Assembly (NCBI RefSeq): GCF_000374485.1
Contig: NZ_KB894491.1
Span: 27,651-91,650, forward strand
Direction: 5' to 3'
Origin: Algicola sagamiensis DSM 14643
Lineage (GTDB): Bacteria; Pseudomonadota; Gammaproteobacteria; Enterobacterales; Alteromonadaceae
DNA length: 64,000 nt
Below, piece after piece: positions 28,625-38,128 of this stretch. Numbering within the stretch: the first letter of the stretch is position 1; every line of letters begins with the position of its first letter. The position numbers and the translations under genes were made by a program. The notes beneath the pieces are model-generated. The model saw only the letters and a list, made by a program, of their open reading frames with translations, had not been told where the DNA came from and searched no databases.

Positions 28625-28626
28625 TG

Positions 28627-30207
28627 TTATCGTATTCCCATATAAAAAAAGCCTGTAAATACAGGCTTTCGCGATATCTTATATTGCAGGGCGGCTCCAG
28701 CCCTGTCAATGATGGCGTTATTTTTCAAGCATTGCGCCATTGCTTCTGCTTCAGGCTTTGGCATTGCACTCTTTGGTTTGATCCGCAAGATCTTAAACCC
28801 GATGTATGCATAAATAATCGCAAGCACTGGGTTGATCAGATTGAAGAAGCAGAAGAATAAATATTCAAGTGGATCAACTTTTAGAACACTGTGCATATAT
28901 GCACCACATGTATTCCATGGGATCAACGGGCTTGTAATCGTTCCACCATCTTCAAGTGTCCGAGAAAGGTTAACGTTATCCAAACCTCTACGTTCATATT
29001 CTTCCTTAAACATCCGTCCAGGCATCACAATAGACATGTACTGATCAGAACTCACGATATTTGTACCGATACAAGTTGCGATCGTACTTGTAATGAGAGA
29101 GCCCGTGCTCTTAGCCATCGACAAGATAACTTCAAGGAATTTACGTAGCAGGCCGACTTTCTCCAATACAGCACCAAATGTCATTGCACAGATAATTAGC
29201 CAGACCGTATTCATCATGTTAGCCATACCGCCACCACTCAAGAGCGAGTCTAAGTCTGCATTGCCTGTTTCAATGCTAAACCCGCTAAAGAGCGTCGACC
29301 AAACAATCTTAATATGGCTCAAAATTGGATGAAGCTTACTGGCTAACATGCTCTGGATCATGTCACCTTGGAAGATCACAGCCCATACAGCACCAACGAT
29401 TGCACCAATTGCGACAGCAGGAAATGCAGGCATTTTTTTCACCGCTAAAACCACAAGAACAACAAGCGGAACAAGCATCATTGGGCCGATATTGAATTTT
29501 TCATCCAATATTTGCAGGTAAGCATCGACCTGATTGATATCACTTGCTGTATCACCAGATAATCCTAGAATCAGGAATATGACAAGTGCTGTAACAAAAC
29601 TTGGAATTGTCGTCCATAGCATATGCTGAATATGAGGAAATAGCTTTGTTCCAGCAACTGCAGGTGCAAGGTTTGTTGTTTCTGAAAGTGGAGATAGTTT
29701 ATCTCCGAAGTAAGCGCCAGAAATAATTGCGCCTGCTGTTATCGGTGCAGAAAGGTCCATCCCCGCGGCAACACCAATTAATGCAACACCGATTGTTGCT
29801 GCTGTTGTCCAAGAACTACCAATACTCATTGCAACAATAGCACACAGGATGCAGCTTGCAGCATAGAACCATTCAGGGCTTAGAATTTGCAGCCCGTAGT
29901 AAATCAATGTTGGTACTGTACCCGCAAGCAGCCATGTACCAATTAATGAACCAACGGCAAGAAGGATCAGAACAGCGCCAAGAGAAAGTTTGATGCCATC
30001 AACCATCGCGGCCTCAAGCTCTTCCCACTTGAAACCATTTTTTAAACCAATAATTGCACCAATGCCTGCGGCAAGCAGCAATGCAATCTGGTTCGGCCCA
30101 TAAGACGAGTCACTACCAAAAAGTATGACGGACACACACAACATCACAATGAGTGAGATGATGGGAATAATTGCATCCAATAAACTGGGATTGCGGTTTG
30201 TTGTCAT
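28627..30207 (-). CDS. nhaC: NhaC-family Na+/H+ antiporter
   Basis: The 526-aa inner-membrane protein has about 12 hydrophobic segments and belongs to the NhaC/ArsB-like antiporter superfamily, which expels Na+ in exchange for protons. Recognisable parts are GAIISGAYFGDKLSPLSETTNLA near residue 165 (split by position) and the C-terminal GTITSPLIPWNTCGAYM segment. The start at 30207 has GGGTGA 6 nt upstream; a GTG three codons earlier is possible. The last about 20 codons run through a strong terminator hairpin and stop 2 bp before pepN, so the C-terminus may have been altered by a frameshift. Specificity (Na+ or also H+/lactate-malate) cannot be read from sequence. Confidence 0.88.
   Translation of the reverse strand: MTTNRNPSLLDAIIPIISLIVMLCVSVILFGSDSSYGPNQIALLLAAGIGAIIGLKNGFKWEELEAAMVDGIKLSLGAVLILLAVGSLIGTWLLAGTVPTLIYYGLQILSPEWFYAASCILCAIVAMSIGSSWTTAATIGVALIGVAAGMDLSAPITAGAIISGAYFGDKLSPLSETTNLAPAVAGTKLFPHIQHMLWTTIPSFVTALVIFLILGLSGDTASDINQVDAYLQILDEKFNIGPMMLVPLVVLVVLAVKKMPAFPAVAIGAIVGAVWAVIFQGDMIQSMLASKLHPILSHIKIVWSTLFSGFSIETGNADLDSLLSGGGMANMMNTVWLIICAMTFGAVLEKVGLLRKFLEVILSMAKSTGSLITSTIATCIGTNIVSSDQYMSIVMPGRMFKEEYERRGLDNVNLSRTLEDGGTITSPLIPWNTCGAYMHSVLKVDPLEYLFFCFFNLINPVLAIIYAYIGFKILRIKPKSAMPKPEAEAMAQCLKNNAIIDRAGAALQYKISRKPVFTGFFYMGIR
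28644..28669 (-). terminator. Terminator hairpin inside the 3' end of nhaC
   Basis: A 9-bp perfect stem AAAGCCTGT/ACAGGCTTT with a 4-nt loop is followed on the minus strand by a seven-T run (28644-28650). A second hairpin (CAGGGC at 28687-28692, GCCCTG at 28700-28705) lies just before it. Both are within the annotated nhaC frame. Confidence 0.8.
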
Positions 30208-30345
30208 AAGATTCACCCAAAAATTACCCTTTTAACCCTGTCAAAATACTCATGCAAAAAAAGCGCATCAAAATATTCCGATAGTCAGGATTATCCACAT
30301 TCCAGCGTGTGTGACAAGTCCAATGTGTAGATTTCTATTGGGTTT

Positions 30346-30365
30346 GAGCGGGTTTTAACCCGCTC
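30346..30365 (-). terminator. Hairpin downstream of prc
   Basis: A 9-bp perfect stem GAGCGGGTT/AACCCGCTC with a 2-nt centre lies 4 bp after the prc stop. No T-run follows on the minus strand, so termination may be partial. Confidence 0.5.
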
Positions 30366-30369
30366 AATG

Positions 30370-32391
30370 CTATTTTTTAGCAATACGATTTGTTTGGATC
30401 AGGTCAGTCGTGATCCGAGAGGCTTCGTGGAGGAAAGGATCAATTTCATCAAGGATTTCAGGTGCATCATCCAATTTAGTAATTGGATCAAGCCCTAACC
30501 TTTTAAGACGCTTATTGGCAACTTCAAGGTCTTTTTTCTTTTCTTGTTCTTTTTTGTCGATTCTTTCTTTTTCATTCAGAGAAACTGAAATATCATCCTT
30601 TGTCTTGATATATTCTGCAATTCTTTCACTGATAATTTTGAACTCAGGGTCGAGCTTCACTCTTTGTTCATGACCTTTTCTCAGTGAATGAATCGTATCT
30701 GCAAGAATATCCACCTGATTGTATTTTGCGCGATGAATGCTATCCCACGGCAAAGCATTCTCTTCCTGGCTTTCACCCCATTCAGCAGGCTCGACCGCAC
30801 TTGGAAACTTAATATCAGGAATGACGCCGCGATGCTGTGTGCTTCCACCATTAATCCGATAAAACTTCGCAATAGTGAACTGGATGCTACCTAATGGTTT
30901 ATCGTACAGATCATATATCCGGCCTAAACCACGATGTTGTTGAACAGTACCCTTCCCGAAGGTTTGTTCACCTAATACAACGGCACGCCCATAATCCTGC
31001 ATTGCAGCAGCAAAAATTTCTGAAGCAGAAGCACTATATCGATCAACAAGAATTGTCAAAGGACCATCGTAGGCGATAACGTTGTCCATATCTCTCTGTA
31101 GTGAAATTGCACCACTGTGATCACGAATTTGTACAACGGGTCCCTTATCGATAAATAACCCGGTTAATAATGTTGCTTCCTGAAGGGAACCACCCCCATT
31201 TCCGCGGAGATCAATAATGATCCCATCAACCTTGTCTTTTTTCAGCTGATTAACTTCTTTCAACACATCCTTACTCAGGTTGTTGTAGAAACTCGGAAAA
31301 GAAATTACACCGATTTTTGAACTTGCTTCGCCAAAGGCAGGTTTAAATATCTCTGACTTCGCAGCTCTATCTTCAAGACGAACTGTCTCTCTTGTCATTG
31401 CAACGACTTTCGGGTGAGAGTCTGCACCTTCATTTAAGACTTGTAGACGTACAGTCGTTCCTTTCGGGCCTTTAATCAGATCAACGACATCATCCAGCCG
31501 CCAGCCAATCACATCAACAAACTCTTCATCACCCTGTGCAACAGCAATAATACGATCTTTTTCCTTGAGGCGTTTCGATTGTGCAGCTGGACCACCTGGG
31601 ATCAATCTGCGTATCGTCGTATAATCATCTTCAATCTGTAAAACTGCACCGATGCCTTCCAAAGAAAGATTCATTTCCATTTTAAAACGATCAGCATTTC
31701 TCGGTGAGAGGTAAGAAGTGTGTGCCTCGATACTTCGCGCAAGTGAATTCATGATAACTTGAAAAGCATCTTCACTCTGTGTTTGCGTCAGACGCTTTAA
31801 TGCATTGGAATACCGCTTCGTCAAAATATCTTTGATTTCTTTCCACTTCTTCCCTGTTAACTTCAAGCTTAGTGCATCATATTTGACACGTTGTCGCCAA
31901 ATTTCATTCAACTCAGCTTCATCCTTTGGCCAATCAAGGTCTTCACGATCATAGACATATTCGTCTTTTTTCGTGAAATCCATCTCTTTATCTAAGAGCT
32001 TTATGGCATAATGATAACGCTCAAATCGCCTTTCCATTGACAAATTAAAGAAGTTATAGAAATGATGTAGCTTGCCTGCTTTGACGGCATCGTCCAGAAC
32101 ATGACGATTCTTTTCAAACTGTTCTACATCTTTCTTAAGAAGAATACTTTTATTGAAATCAAGGGACTTGATGAATCGCTCAGTCATTTTTTCAGAGAGC
32201 TGGTCATCCAAAGATACGTTCAGATAATGTTGCCGAGTTAAGTGACGCGAAACCCTTTCACTTGAGACTCCATGTTGACTTTCCTGTTTCAACTTTGGAA
32301 GTGCATCTTTCTCCACTGCTGTTTGCGCAGATATGGAAATTGAGGCTGAACAAAGTAGAGCACTCAGCAATTTTAAACGTATACTATGCAT
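30370..32391 (-). CDS. prc: Tail-specific C-terminal processing protease Prc
   Basis: The 673-aa periplasmic S41 serine protease degrades or trims proteins from their C-termini, including cell-wall hydrolases and penicillin-binding protein 3 in E. coli. It has a signal peptide, an N-terminal helical domain, a PDZ domain (about 235-325), and a catalytic domain with VDRYSASASEIFAAA (catalytic Ser) and GEQTFGKGTVQQ (catalytic Lys), then a C-terminal DUF3340-like region. The start at 32391 is preferred because AGGGGAG lies 6-7 nt upstream and it begins with a good signal peptide; an ATG seven codons earlier overlaps proQ. It is the last gene of msrC-unknown-proQ-prc, and the proQ-prc pairing is conserved in gammaproteobacteria. 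Confidence 0.95.
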   Translation of the reverse strand: MHSIRLKLLSALLCSASISISAQTAVEKDALPKLKQESQHGVSSERVSRHLTRQHYLNVSLDDQLSEKMTERFIKSLDFNKSILLKKDVEQFEKNRHVLDDAVKAGKLHHFYNFFNLSMERRFERYHYAIKLLDKEMDFTKKDEYVYDREDLDWPKDEAELNEIWRQRVKYDALSLKLTGKKWKEIKDILTKRYSNALKRLTQTQSEDAFQVIMNSLARSIEAHTSYLSPRNADRFKMEMNLSLEGIGAVLQIEDDYTTIRRLIPGGPAAQSKRLKEKDRIIAVAQGDEEFVDVIGWRLDDVVDLIKGPKGTTVRLQVLNEGADSHPKVVAMTRETVRLEDRAAKSEIFKPAFGEASSKIGVISFPSFYNNLSKDVLKEVNQLKKDKVDGIIIDLRGNGGGSLQEATLLTGLFIDKGPVVQIRDHSGAISLQRDMDNVIAYDGPLTILVDRYSASASEIFAAAMQDYGRAVVLGEQTFGKGTVQQHRGLGRIYDLYDKPLGSIQFTIAKFYRINGGSTQHRGVIPDIKFPSAVEPAEWGESQEENALPWDSIHRAKYNQVDILADTIHSLRKGHEQRVKLDPEFKIISERIAEYIKTKDDISVSLNEKERIDKKEQEKKKDLEVANKRLKRLGLDPITKLDDAPEILDEIDPFLHEASRITTDLIQTNRIAKK

Positions 32392-32408
32392 ATCAACTCC
32401 CCTAGCCA

Positions 32409-33077
32409 TCATGCCGAATAAAGATTCTCAATCTGAGTTTTGATCACCATGCCTGTGACGAGTTCTACATGAATATCATCCTTGTTAATCTCATTAATCA
32501 CGCCTTCTACTGGCGCTCGACCAAGCTGAACACGAACTTTTTCGCCCTGTTTTACACGCTCTTCAGGTAACTTTTGCAGCTCAATCTTTTTCTTTGGAGC
32601 GCGACGCTTAACCTGAATATCCGGTTTTCTTTTTTGTCCTTCAAAACGTTTTCCACGTGGGCCAGTAGATGGTTGGTCTTTACGTGGTGGTTTTGAACGA
32701 TTCGCAGGCCCACCTTCTTTACGTGGTTTGCTCTTGCGGCGCTCTAAAACTTTTGCTCTGCTTTCTTCTAATACTTTAGCAGCATATTCTTTGTGCTGCT
32801 CTTCAAGCTTTTCAGCCTGCTGACCATCTAAATCAATTCTATGGTCGTTTTCTTGAACACTTCTAAGATATTTCCAGCTCGACGTATACTTACGCAGTGC
32901 TTGTCTCACCTGCGTTTTGCTGACTTTATCCGCCTCATCCAAGCGCTCTGCAATATCTTTAAAAATCCCGATTTTTAGGGGCTTTACATCACCTTCAATG
33001 AAAAAACAGCTCGGGAACTTCTCCGCCAAATAACTGATTACTTCATTTACGTCTTTTAACTTCTCATTTGCTTCCAT
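32409..33077 (-). CDS. proQ: RNA chaperone ProQ
   Basis: The 222-aa protein binds small RNAs and mRNA 3' ends through an N-terminal FinO domain (about 8-115; NEVISYLAEKFPSCFF, KIGIFKDIAERL, LRKYTSSWKYL). A long basic, Pro/Lys/Arg-rich linker (about 115-170) follows, then a C-terminal Tudor-like domain (VKQGEKVRVQLGRAPVEGVI onwards). The order matches E. coli ProQ. The start at 33077 is chosen because it aligns with known ProQ N-termini and has AAGG 7 nt upstream; the frame extends 11 codons further. It lies 13 bp after the small unknown gene and 17 bp before prc. Confidence 0.94.
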   Translation of the reverse strand: MEANEKLKDVNEVISYLAEKFPSCFFIEGDVKPLKIGIFKDIAERLDEADKVSKTQVRQALRKYTSSWKYLRSVQENDHRIDLDGQQAEKLEEQHKEYAAKVLEESRAKVLERRKSKPRKEGGPANRSKPPRKDQPSTGPRGKRFEGQKRKPDIQVKRRAPKKKIELQKLPEERVKQGEKVRVQLGRAPVEGVINEINKDDIHVELVTGMVIKTQIENLYSA

Positions 33078-33090
33078 AATTCTACCTTGG

Positions 33091-33381
33091 TCATTCGCCA
33101 TCGCTGTCATGGCTATTCAGCCAGTTTTCTACATGATTCGACAACCAGCTGTGCAATTCGTCTGGTTCTGCCTCGACGATTGTTAAATCGCCCCTTATCT
33201 GCTCCCAAATACTATCAAGGACTGCGCGAACCTTGTCAGGCGCAGTGTCTTCTGGGATTTGAGTCCAGCAGAGATGATATAGTTCATTCAATCGATCAGC
33301 AACCAATTGCTCGTCACCAAACCAATCACCAACCTCTTCCGCTGTGACTAAGTAATCACGCAAATCAACTAATTCTTTCAT
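33091..33381 (-). CDS. Small acidic protein between msrC and proQ
   Basis: I do not recognise this 96-aa cytoplasmic protein. It is strongly acidic (many Glu/Asp, ending HDSDGE), contains five to six tryptophans and looks all-helical. It has no signal peptide or membrane segment. It lies 9 bp after msrC and 13 bp before proQ on the same strand, so it is cotranscribed with an RNA chaperone and a stress-repair enzyme. The tight spacing supports a real gene. Confidence 0.7.
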   Translation of the reverse strand: MKELVDLRDYLVTAEEVGDWFGDEQLVADRLNELYHLCWTQIPEDTAPDKVRAVLDSIWEQIRGDLTIVEAEPDELHSWLSNHVENWLNSHDSDGE

Positions 33382-33390
33382 AACACACTA

Positions 33391-33858
33391 TTATGCTATT
33401 GATTTTTCAAAGATGGAAACGATCTTTTGTAAGCCTTCTTGATCAAGGTTATCAAATCGATCCAAGATGGGGCTATCAATATCCAGCACACCTTTACATT
33501 GGCCATTTTGGAAAAATGGGAGCACGATTTCGGATTCGCTCGCGCTGTCACATGCAATATGGCCTTGGAACTCATGAACATTGGCTACCCGTTGAATGCT
33601 TTGCTCAGCAACAGCGGCCCCACACACGCCTCGTCCTACAGGAATTCGAACACATGCTGGTTTTCCTTGAAAAGGACCAAGTATCAGTGTTTGCGAGGCT
33701 TCATCTAAAAAATAAAAACCGGCCCAATTGACCTGCGTCAGGTTTTGGAAAAGAAGTGCACTTAGATTTGCGCTATTCGCAATGATGTCCTTTTCCCCTT
33801 CCAACAACGCGCTTGCTTGTTTGACAAGACTCGTATAAAACTCTGCTTTCTCTGCCAT
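33391..33858 (-). CDS. msrC: Free methionine-(R)-sulfoxide reductase (GAF domain)
   Basis: The 155-aa protein is a single GAF domain of the fRMsr type that reduces free methionine-R-sulfoxide using thioredoxin-like donors. The three redox cysteines are Cys69, Cys79 and Cys103, with the same 10/24 spacing as the E. coli enzyme (84/94/118). The VNWAGFYF and GVLDIDSP segments are typical. It begins the operon msrC-unknown-proQ-prc and is divergent from the ABC exporter gene, with about 125 bp between the two starts. Confidence 0.93.
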   Translation of the reverse strand: MAEKAEFYTSLVKQASALLEGEKDIIANSANLSALLFQNLTQVNWAGFYFLDEASQTLILGPFQGKPACVRIPVGRGVCGAAVAEQSIQRVANVHEFQGHIACDSASESEIVLPFFQNGQCKGVLDIDSPILDRFDNLDQEGLQKIVSIFEKSIA

Positions 33859-33985
33859 TCTCTGGTATAACTAACATCATCAAGAAATAATATGCCCTTA
33901 AAACTAACCTTATTTAAGAAGAATAGAAACCTCTCGTGGCAAAATTCATTCGATTTTTACAATTTTCTCGGTCATGTGAGCAATT

Positions 33986-35755
33986 ATGACGCAGATTTTG
34001 AGCTGGAAATCTATCAGCAGGCAAGTGGCGAAACACAGAAAGGCGTTATCTACGGCAAATGCGCTTGCCTTATTAGCAACCTGTTTTGGTATCCCTCTTC
34101 CTCTACTCATGCCCCTTGCTATCGATGAGATCATCTTAAAAGAGCAAGGCCATTTGCTGCCTTTTTTGCAATCCTTCATTCCTGAAATCTGGCATACACC
34201 AACTGGCTATGTTGTCGCTTTGTTGATTATCGCACTCTTGCTTCGTTTAATATCCTTGACTTTAAACATTACCCACACCAAACAATTTGCGTTTATTGGG
34301 AAAACAATTTCCTTTTCAATTCGAGAAAAACTCTCCAAAAAACTCAAACGAGTCGCTTTGCTCGAATTCGAGTCTTTGGGAAGTGGTAGCTTATCCTCCC
34401 GATGTGTCATTGATGTGGAAACCATTGATAAGTTTATCGGTGAAACACTCTCAAAAATTGTCGTTAGTGTCCTATCCATTATTGGGACAGCAATCATTTT
34501 GCTCTGGATTGACTGGTTGCTTGGCTTGATTATCCTCCTTCTCAATCCTTTTGTGATCTATTTATCTCGTGCAATCGGTAAAAATGTCAAAGAGTTGAAA
34601 AAGAACGAAAACAAGGCATTCGAGGTTTTTCAAGCATCTTTAACGGAAGCGCTCGACCAAATTCAGCAACTGAAAACAGCGAATCGCCAATCCGGCTATT
34701 TTGATCGTGTCAGTCATGCCGCAGATCAGCTCAAACAGAATGCCATTCAGTTTTCTTGGAAGAGTGATGCTGCAAATAAACTGAGCTTCACCACCTTTCT
34801 TTCAGGCTTTGAAGTATTTCGAGCCATCGCCATTTTAATGGTGATTTATTCAGATTTATCCGTCGGAGAAATCTTCGCTGTATTCGGTTACCTCTGGTTT
34901 ATGATTGGTCCGGTCCAGGAGCTTTTGAATATCCAATATTCATATTTTGCTGCAAATGCCGCGTTGCTTCGGATCAATGAAGTCCTTCTTTTACAAGAAG
35001 AAAAACAACACCCGGCAATTCACGATCCATTCCAAAAACAGCGACCATGCTCGATTCATATGGAAAATGTTTCTTTTCACTATCAAGAAAACACGCAAGT
35101 ACTCGAGAATGTGAATCTGACTATCCCTGCTGGCGAAAAAATTGCAATTGTCGGTGCAAGTGGTGGCGGCAAGTCCACACTCGTGCAGGTATTGCTTGGC
35201 TTGTATGAAAAACAAGAAGGTAACATTGCCTTTGATAATATTCCTGTTGAAGAAATTGGTTATTCACGTGTTCGTGAAAATATTGCGACCGTCTTACAAA
35301 ACCCGGGGATGTTTAATGCCACGATTCGAGAGAATCTATGCATGGGTAATGAGCATGCTGATCAAGACCTTTGGCAAGCCCTTGCTATTTCTCAGCTCGA
35401 TCAATTTGTTGCAAGCTGTGAAAATGGATTAGATACGATTATCGGCAATCAAGGCGTTCGTTTTTCAGGTGGACAGAAGCAGCGACTTGCCATTGCGAGG
35501 ATGCTGCTTTCTGAGCCCAATATGATTATTCTCGATGAAGCCACATCAGCGCTAGATACGAAAACAGAAGCGCGATTACACGCCGCGTTATCTGAATATT
35601 TCACGGATAGAACAGTGATCATCATCGCTCACCGCTTGAGTGCAATCCAGCAGGCAGATAAAATTTATGTTTTTGAAGATGGGCAGGTTGTGCAATCTGG
35701 CCACCACCAAGAACTGATCCACCAAGATGGTCTTTACCGAACACTCTATGGGTGA
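33986..35755 (+). CDS. ABC exporter, fused membrane and ATPase domains
   Basis: The 589-aa half-transporter has an N-terminal six-helix membrane domain (about 25-300) and a C-terminal ATPase domain. In the ATPase, Walker A is GASGGGKST (about 389-397), the signature is FSGGQKQRLAIARM (about 491-504), Walker B is MIILDEATSALD, and the switch histidine is in IIIAHRLSA. It would work as a homodimer exporting a lipid, peptide or other hydrophobic compound; nothing in the neighbourhood names the substrate. There is no N-terminal peptidase domain of the bacteriocin type. The ATG at 33986 has only a weak GTGAG ribosome site. Confidence 0.88.
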   Translation: MTQILSWKSISRQVAKHRKALSTANALALLATCFGIPLPLLMPLAIDEIILKEQGHLLPFLQSFIPEIWHTPTGYVVALLIIALLLRLISLTLNITHTKQFAFIGKTISFSIREKLSKKLKRVALLEFESLGSGSLSSRCVIDVETIDKFIGETLSKIVVSVLSIIGTAIILLWIDWLLGLIILLLNPFVIYLSRAIGKNVKELKKNENKAFEVFQASLTEALDQIQQLKTANRQSGYFDRVSHAADQLKQNAIQFSWKSDAANKLSFTTFLSGFEVFRAIAILMVIYSDLSVGEIFAVFGYLWFMIGPVQELLNIQYSYFAANAALLRINEVLLLQEEKQHPAIHDPFQKQRPCSIHMENVSFHYQENTQVLENVNLTIPAGEKIAIVGASGGGKSTLVQVLLGLYEKQEGNIAFDNIPVEEIGYSRVRENIATVLQNPGMFNATIRENLCMGNEHADQDLWQALAISQLDQFVASCENGLDTIIGNQGVRFSGGQKQRLAIARMLLSEPNMIILDEATSALDTKTEARLHAALSEYFTDRTVIIIAHRLSAIQQADKIYVFEDGQVVQSGHHQELIHQDGLYRTLYG

Positions 35756-35762
35756 GACTCGA

Positions 35763-36455
35763 TTAATCTAAATCAAATGTGACGGAAACTGCGGCTTCAA
35801 CATAATTTCCCCCATGGTGATAATTGCGGCCTCCAGACTTAGCAGCCATCATCACCCCTTCCATCATTGGTGCAGGTGCATATCCTGACTGTTCCGTCAC
35901 TGCGATAATTTTTCCGAGCTTACGGCCACTTACATTCGCCAAGTGCTGCGCTTTTCTTTTCGCATTTTCTACGGCGACTCGGAGTGCTTTCTCGTAGATT
36001 TCGCTTTCATTTTTAATTGAATAAGCCGCATGACCGATATGCGTCACACCGACATTTGCCGCCATTTCTAAAACGTTCGCGTAAAGCTTTAAATTTTCCA
36101 AGACTAAAGCTACGCCACGGGTGACTTGAAATTCAACAGAACTCGATGATTTCTTTTGGTCGTAGTGTGGGTAAACACGATAGGTCGCATCCTGAATATT
36201 GGATGGATCAACACCCAACTTGAGAAGTTGAGAAGTAAAGAGATCAACTTTATGGTCTACCACGCCTTTTGCTTTTTCGACCGACGAAGAACGCTGCTCA
36301 AAAGAAAAGTTCAACGTCACTAAATCTACGGGATGGGTAATACTTCCTTTACCAGTCACACTGAGCACATCTTCCATCAGTCGCTCTGAGGCTGCAAAAA
36401 CAGGGGAAGTCGCAAGAAGAGCCATGAGTGGTGTGAGGAGTAATCGTTTTTTCAT
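35763..36455 (-). CDS. SIMPL-domain (DUF541) periplasmic protein
   Basis: The 230-aa protein has a signal peptide (MKKRLLLTPLMALLATSPVFA) and one SIMPL/DUF541 domain. Family markers are VTGKGSITHPVDLVTLNFSF at the start of the mature chain, the NIQDATYRVYPHYD segment and a C-terminal AAVSVTFDLD strand. A Gly/Met-rich insertion (about 200-215, with GGRNYHHGGNY) precedes the last strand. E. coli YggE in this family is linked to oxidative-stress tolerance, but the molecular role is unclear. It is convergent with the ABC exporter, with only 7 bp between stops. Confidence 0.85.
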   Translation of the reverse strand: MKKRLLLTPLMALLATSPVFAASERLMEDVLSVTGKGSITHPVDLVTLNFSFEQRSSSVEKAKGVVDHKVDLFTSQLLKLGVDPSNIQDATYRVYPHYDQKKSSSSVEFQVTRGVALVLENLKLYANVLEMAANVGVTHIGHAAYSIKNESEIYEKALRVAVENAKRKAQHLANVSGRKLGKIIAVTEQSGYAPAPMMEGVMMAAKSGGRNYHHGGNYVEAAVSVTFDLD

Positions 36456-36527
36456 GTTCTCACTATCCTATTATTCGATCAATATATTCTTTGAATAGAC
36501 AGTCTGACTCAATCTGAACTGGAATGT

Positions 36528-37418
36528 TCAATCATTCAATTTAGCCCATTCGATTGGCTGTGATAAAGTCACAGGGATCTTCAAAAAACATTGCCCATGA
36601 TCATCCTGTGGCAAAGTACCCGCACACAGATTGACTTGAATTGCTGGATATAACAACTTTGGAACAGCTAAACCCCGATCCCGCTCTTCTCTTTGCAATA
36701 CAAACGCATCCAAATTTGTTGTGTGCTGAATATGCAGGTTTTTCTCCCGCATTTCTTTGAGTGGTATGTGATAAGCAACATCTCGACCATTGGGTTGATA
36801 GTCATGGCACATCCACAATATTGTTTCTTCGGGTAACGCATAAATTCGCTGAATACTGTTATATAAAGTGGCAGCACTCCCTTTTGGAAAGTCACAACGA
36901 GCAGATCCAATATCCGGCATAAACAGGGTATCGCCAATAAAAGCATGATTTTCAATCAAGAAGGTTAAACTATCTGGTGTATGACCTGGTGTTTTGATTA
37001 CTTTGAGTATAGTTTGACCGAAAGTCAGCTCCTCTTCATCACAGAGAAGTCGGTCAAATCTTTGTTTTGATTTTTGTATTGTCTGCTGGGATAGATTGAA
37101 GATGGATTGAAATGATGCTTGAACCTGAACAATGTCTTCGCTGACAGCAATCTTTGCATTCAATTTGTGTTTGAGATAGCTTACCGCAGTTAAGTGATCC
37201 GCATGAGCGTGGGTCTCCAATATCCAGCATATATGTAAACGTTGCGCATGGATAAATTCGATCTGTTGATCCGCAAATTGTGTGCTCAGAACACCCGATT
37301 GTGGACAAAAATCCAGTGGACTGTCGATGATCACCGCAGCCCGACTTTCAACATCAAAAACGATATAACTGATGGTGGAACTGGCAGGATGAAAAAAGGG
37401 CTGAATGTTTGTTTTCAT
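36528..37418 (-). CDS. Metallo-beta-lactamase-fold hydrolase (persulfide dioxygenase/Blh-like)
   Basis: The 296-aa cytoplasmic protein has the metal-binding motif THAHADHLTA (about 70-79), GHTPDSLTF, GDTLFMPDIGSARCDFPKG and CHDYQPNGR. These match the ETHE1/glyoxalase II-like branch and in particular the beta-lactamase hydrolase-like (Blh) group, whose members take part in sulfide or persulfide detoxification. Which substrate applies is not certain. It has no signal peptide. No rhodanese, sulfide:quinone reductase or BigR-type regulator is next to it, so the sulfur link rests on motifs alone. Confidence 0.82.
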   Translation of the reverse strand: MKTNIQPFFHPASSTISYIVFDVESRAAVIIDSPLDFCPQSGVLSTQFADQQIEFIHAQRLHICWILETHAHADHLTAVSYLKHKLNAKIAVSEDIVQVQASFQSIFNLSQQTIQKSKQRFDRLLCDEEELTFGQTILKVIKTPGHTPDSLTFLIENHAFIGDTLFMPDIGSARCDFPKGSAATLYNSIQRIYALPEETILWMCHDYQPNGRDVAYHIPLKEMREKNLHIQHTTNLDAFVLQREERDRGLAVPKLLYPAIQVNLCAGTLPQDDHGQCFLKIPVTLSQPIEWAKLND

Positions 37419-37543
37419 CGGTGGTCCTTCGCATATTTTTGAATCCTTCAGATCCTAAATTCCAATCCACACAATTCCCATTCAACAAATGTTGTATTTT
37501 CAACAATATGATAAACTGCGACTTTTTTCTAAAGAAGAACATC

Positions 37544-38065
37544 GTGTTACAACGTAAAATTGAAGTTTTTCCCTATCAAGAACACTGGCCCATACAATTT
37601 CAAGAAGAGTCTCAGCAGTTAAAACAATCGCTGGCTGACAGCATCTATGCAATCCATCATATCGGTAGCACCGCTGTGCCTGGTCTCGCTGCAAAACCAA
37701 TCATTGATATTTTGATAGAAACCGATGATCTGACATTGCTTGATCAAAAGTCTGACTTATTTATTTTATTCGGATATGAACCCAAAGGTGAGCTGGGTAT
37801 CCCTGGGCGACGTTTCTTCCCCAAAGGAGGAAATTTACGGACCCATCATATCCATGCTTTTGAAACAGGAAGCCTGCATGTCATTCGTCATCTCGCGTTT
37901 CGTGATTATCTTATCGCGCACCCTGAAATTGCTCGAAGTTATGGGTCCCTCAAATATGAAATCGCACGGACTTGCAATCATGATAACGATATCTACTGCC
38001 TCAATAAGCATGACTTTGTTGTTAAGCATGAACAAAAAGCCCTTGGGTGGGTAAAGAGTCGATAA
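37544..38065 (+). CDS. GrpB family (UPF0157) protein
   Basis: The 173-aa protein is a GrpB/UPF0157 member, a nucleotidyltransferase-fold family, shown by the VFPYQEHWPIQFQEE opening, the core IHHIGSTAVPGLAAKPIIDIL (about 35-55) and the later HHIHAFETGS and LAFRDYLIAHPE segments. The biochemical role of most members is unknown. The start is taken as GTG 37544 because family members begin just before the VxPYxxxWP segment and an A/G-rich site lies upstream; ATGs at 37409 and 37508 would give longer N-termini and the first would overlap the hydrolase gene. Confidence 0.83.
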   Translation: MLQRKIEVFPYQEHWPIQFQEESQQLKQSLADSIYAIHHIGSTAVPGLAAKPIIDILIETDDLTLLDQKSDLFILFGYEPKGELGIPGRRFFPKGGNLRTHHIHAFETGSLHVIRHLAFRDYLIAHPEIARSYGSLKYEIARTCNHDNDIYCLNKHDFVVKHEQKALGWVKSR

Positions 38066-38128
38066 ACTGGACAACCGCAGTTCTTTGATCACACTCACAT
38101 TATTCATATGTGAGTTGGATCTTTGATT

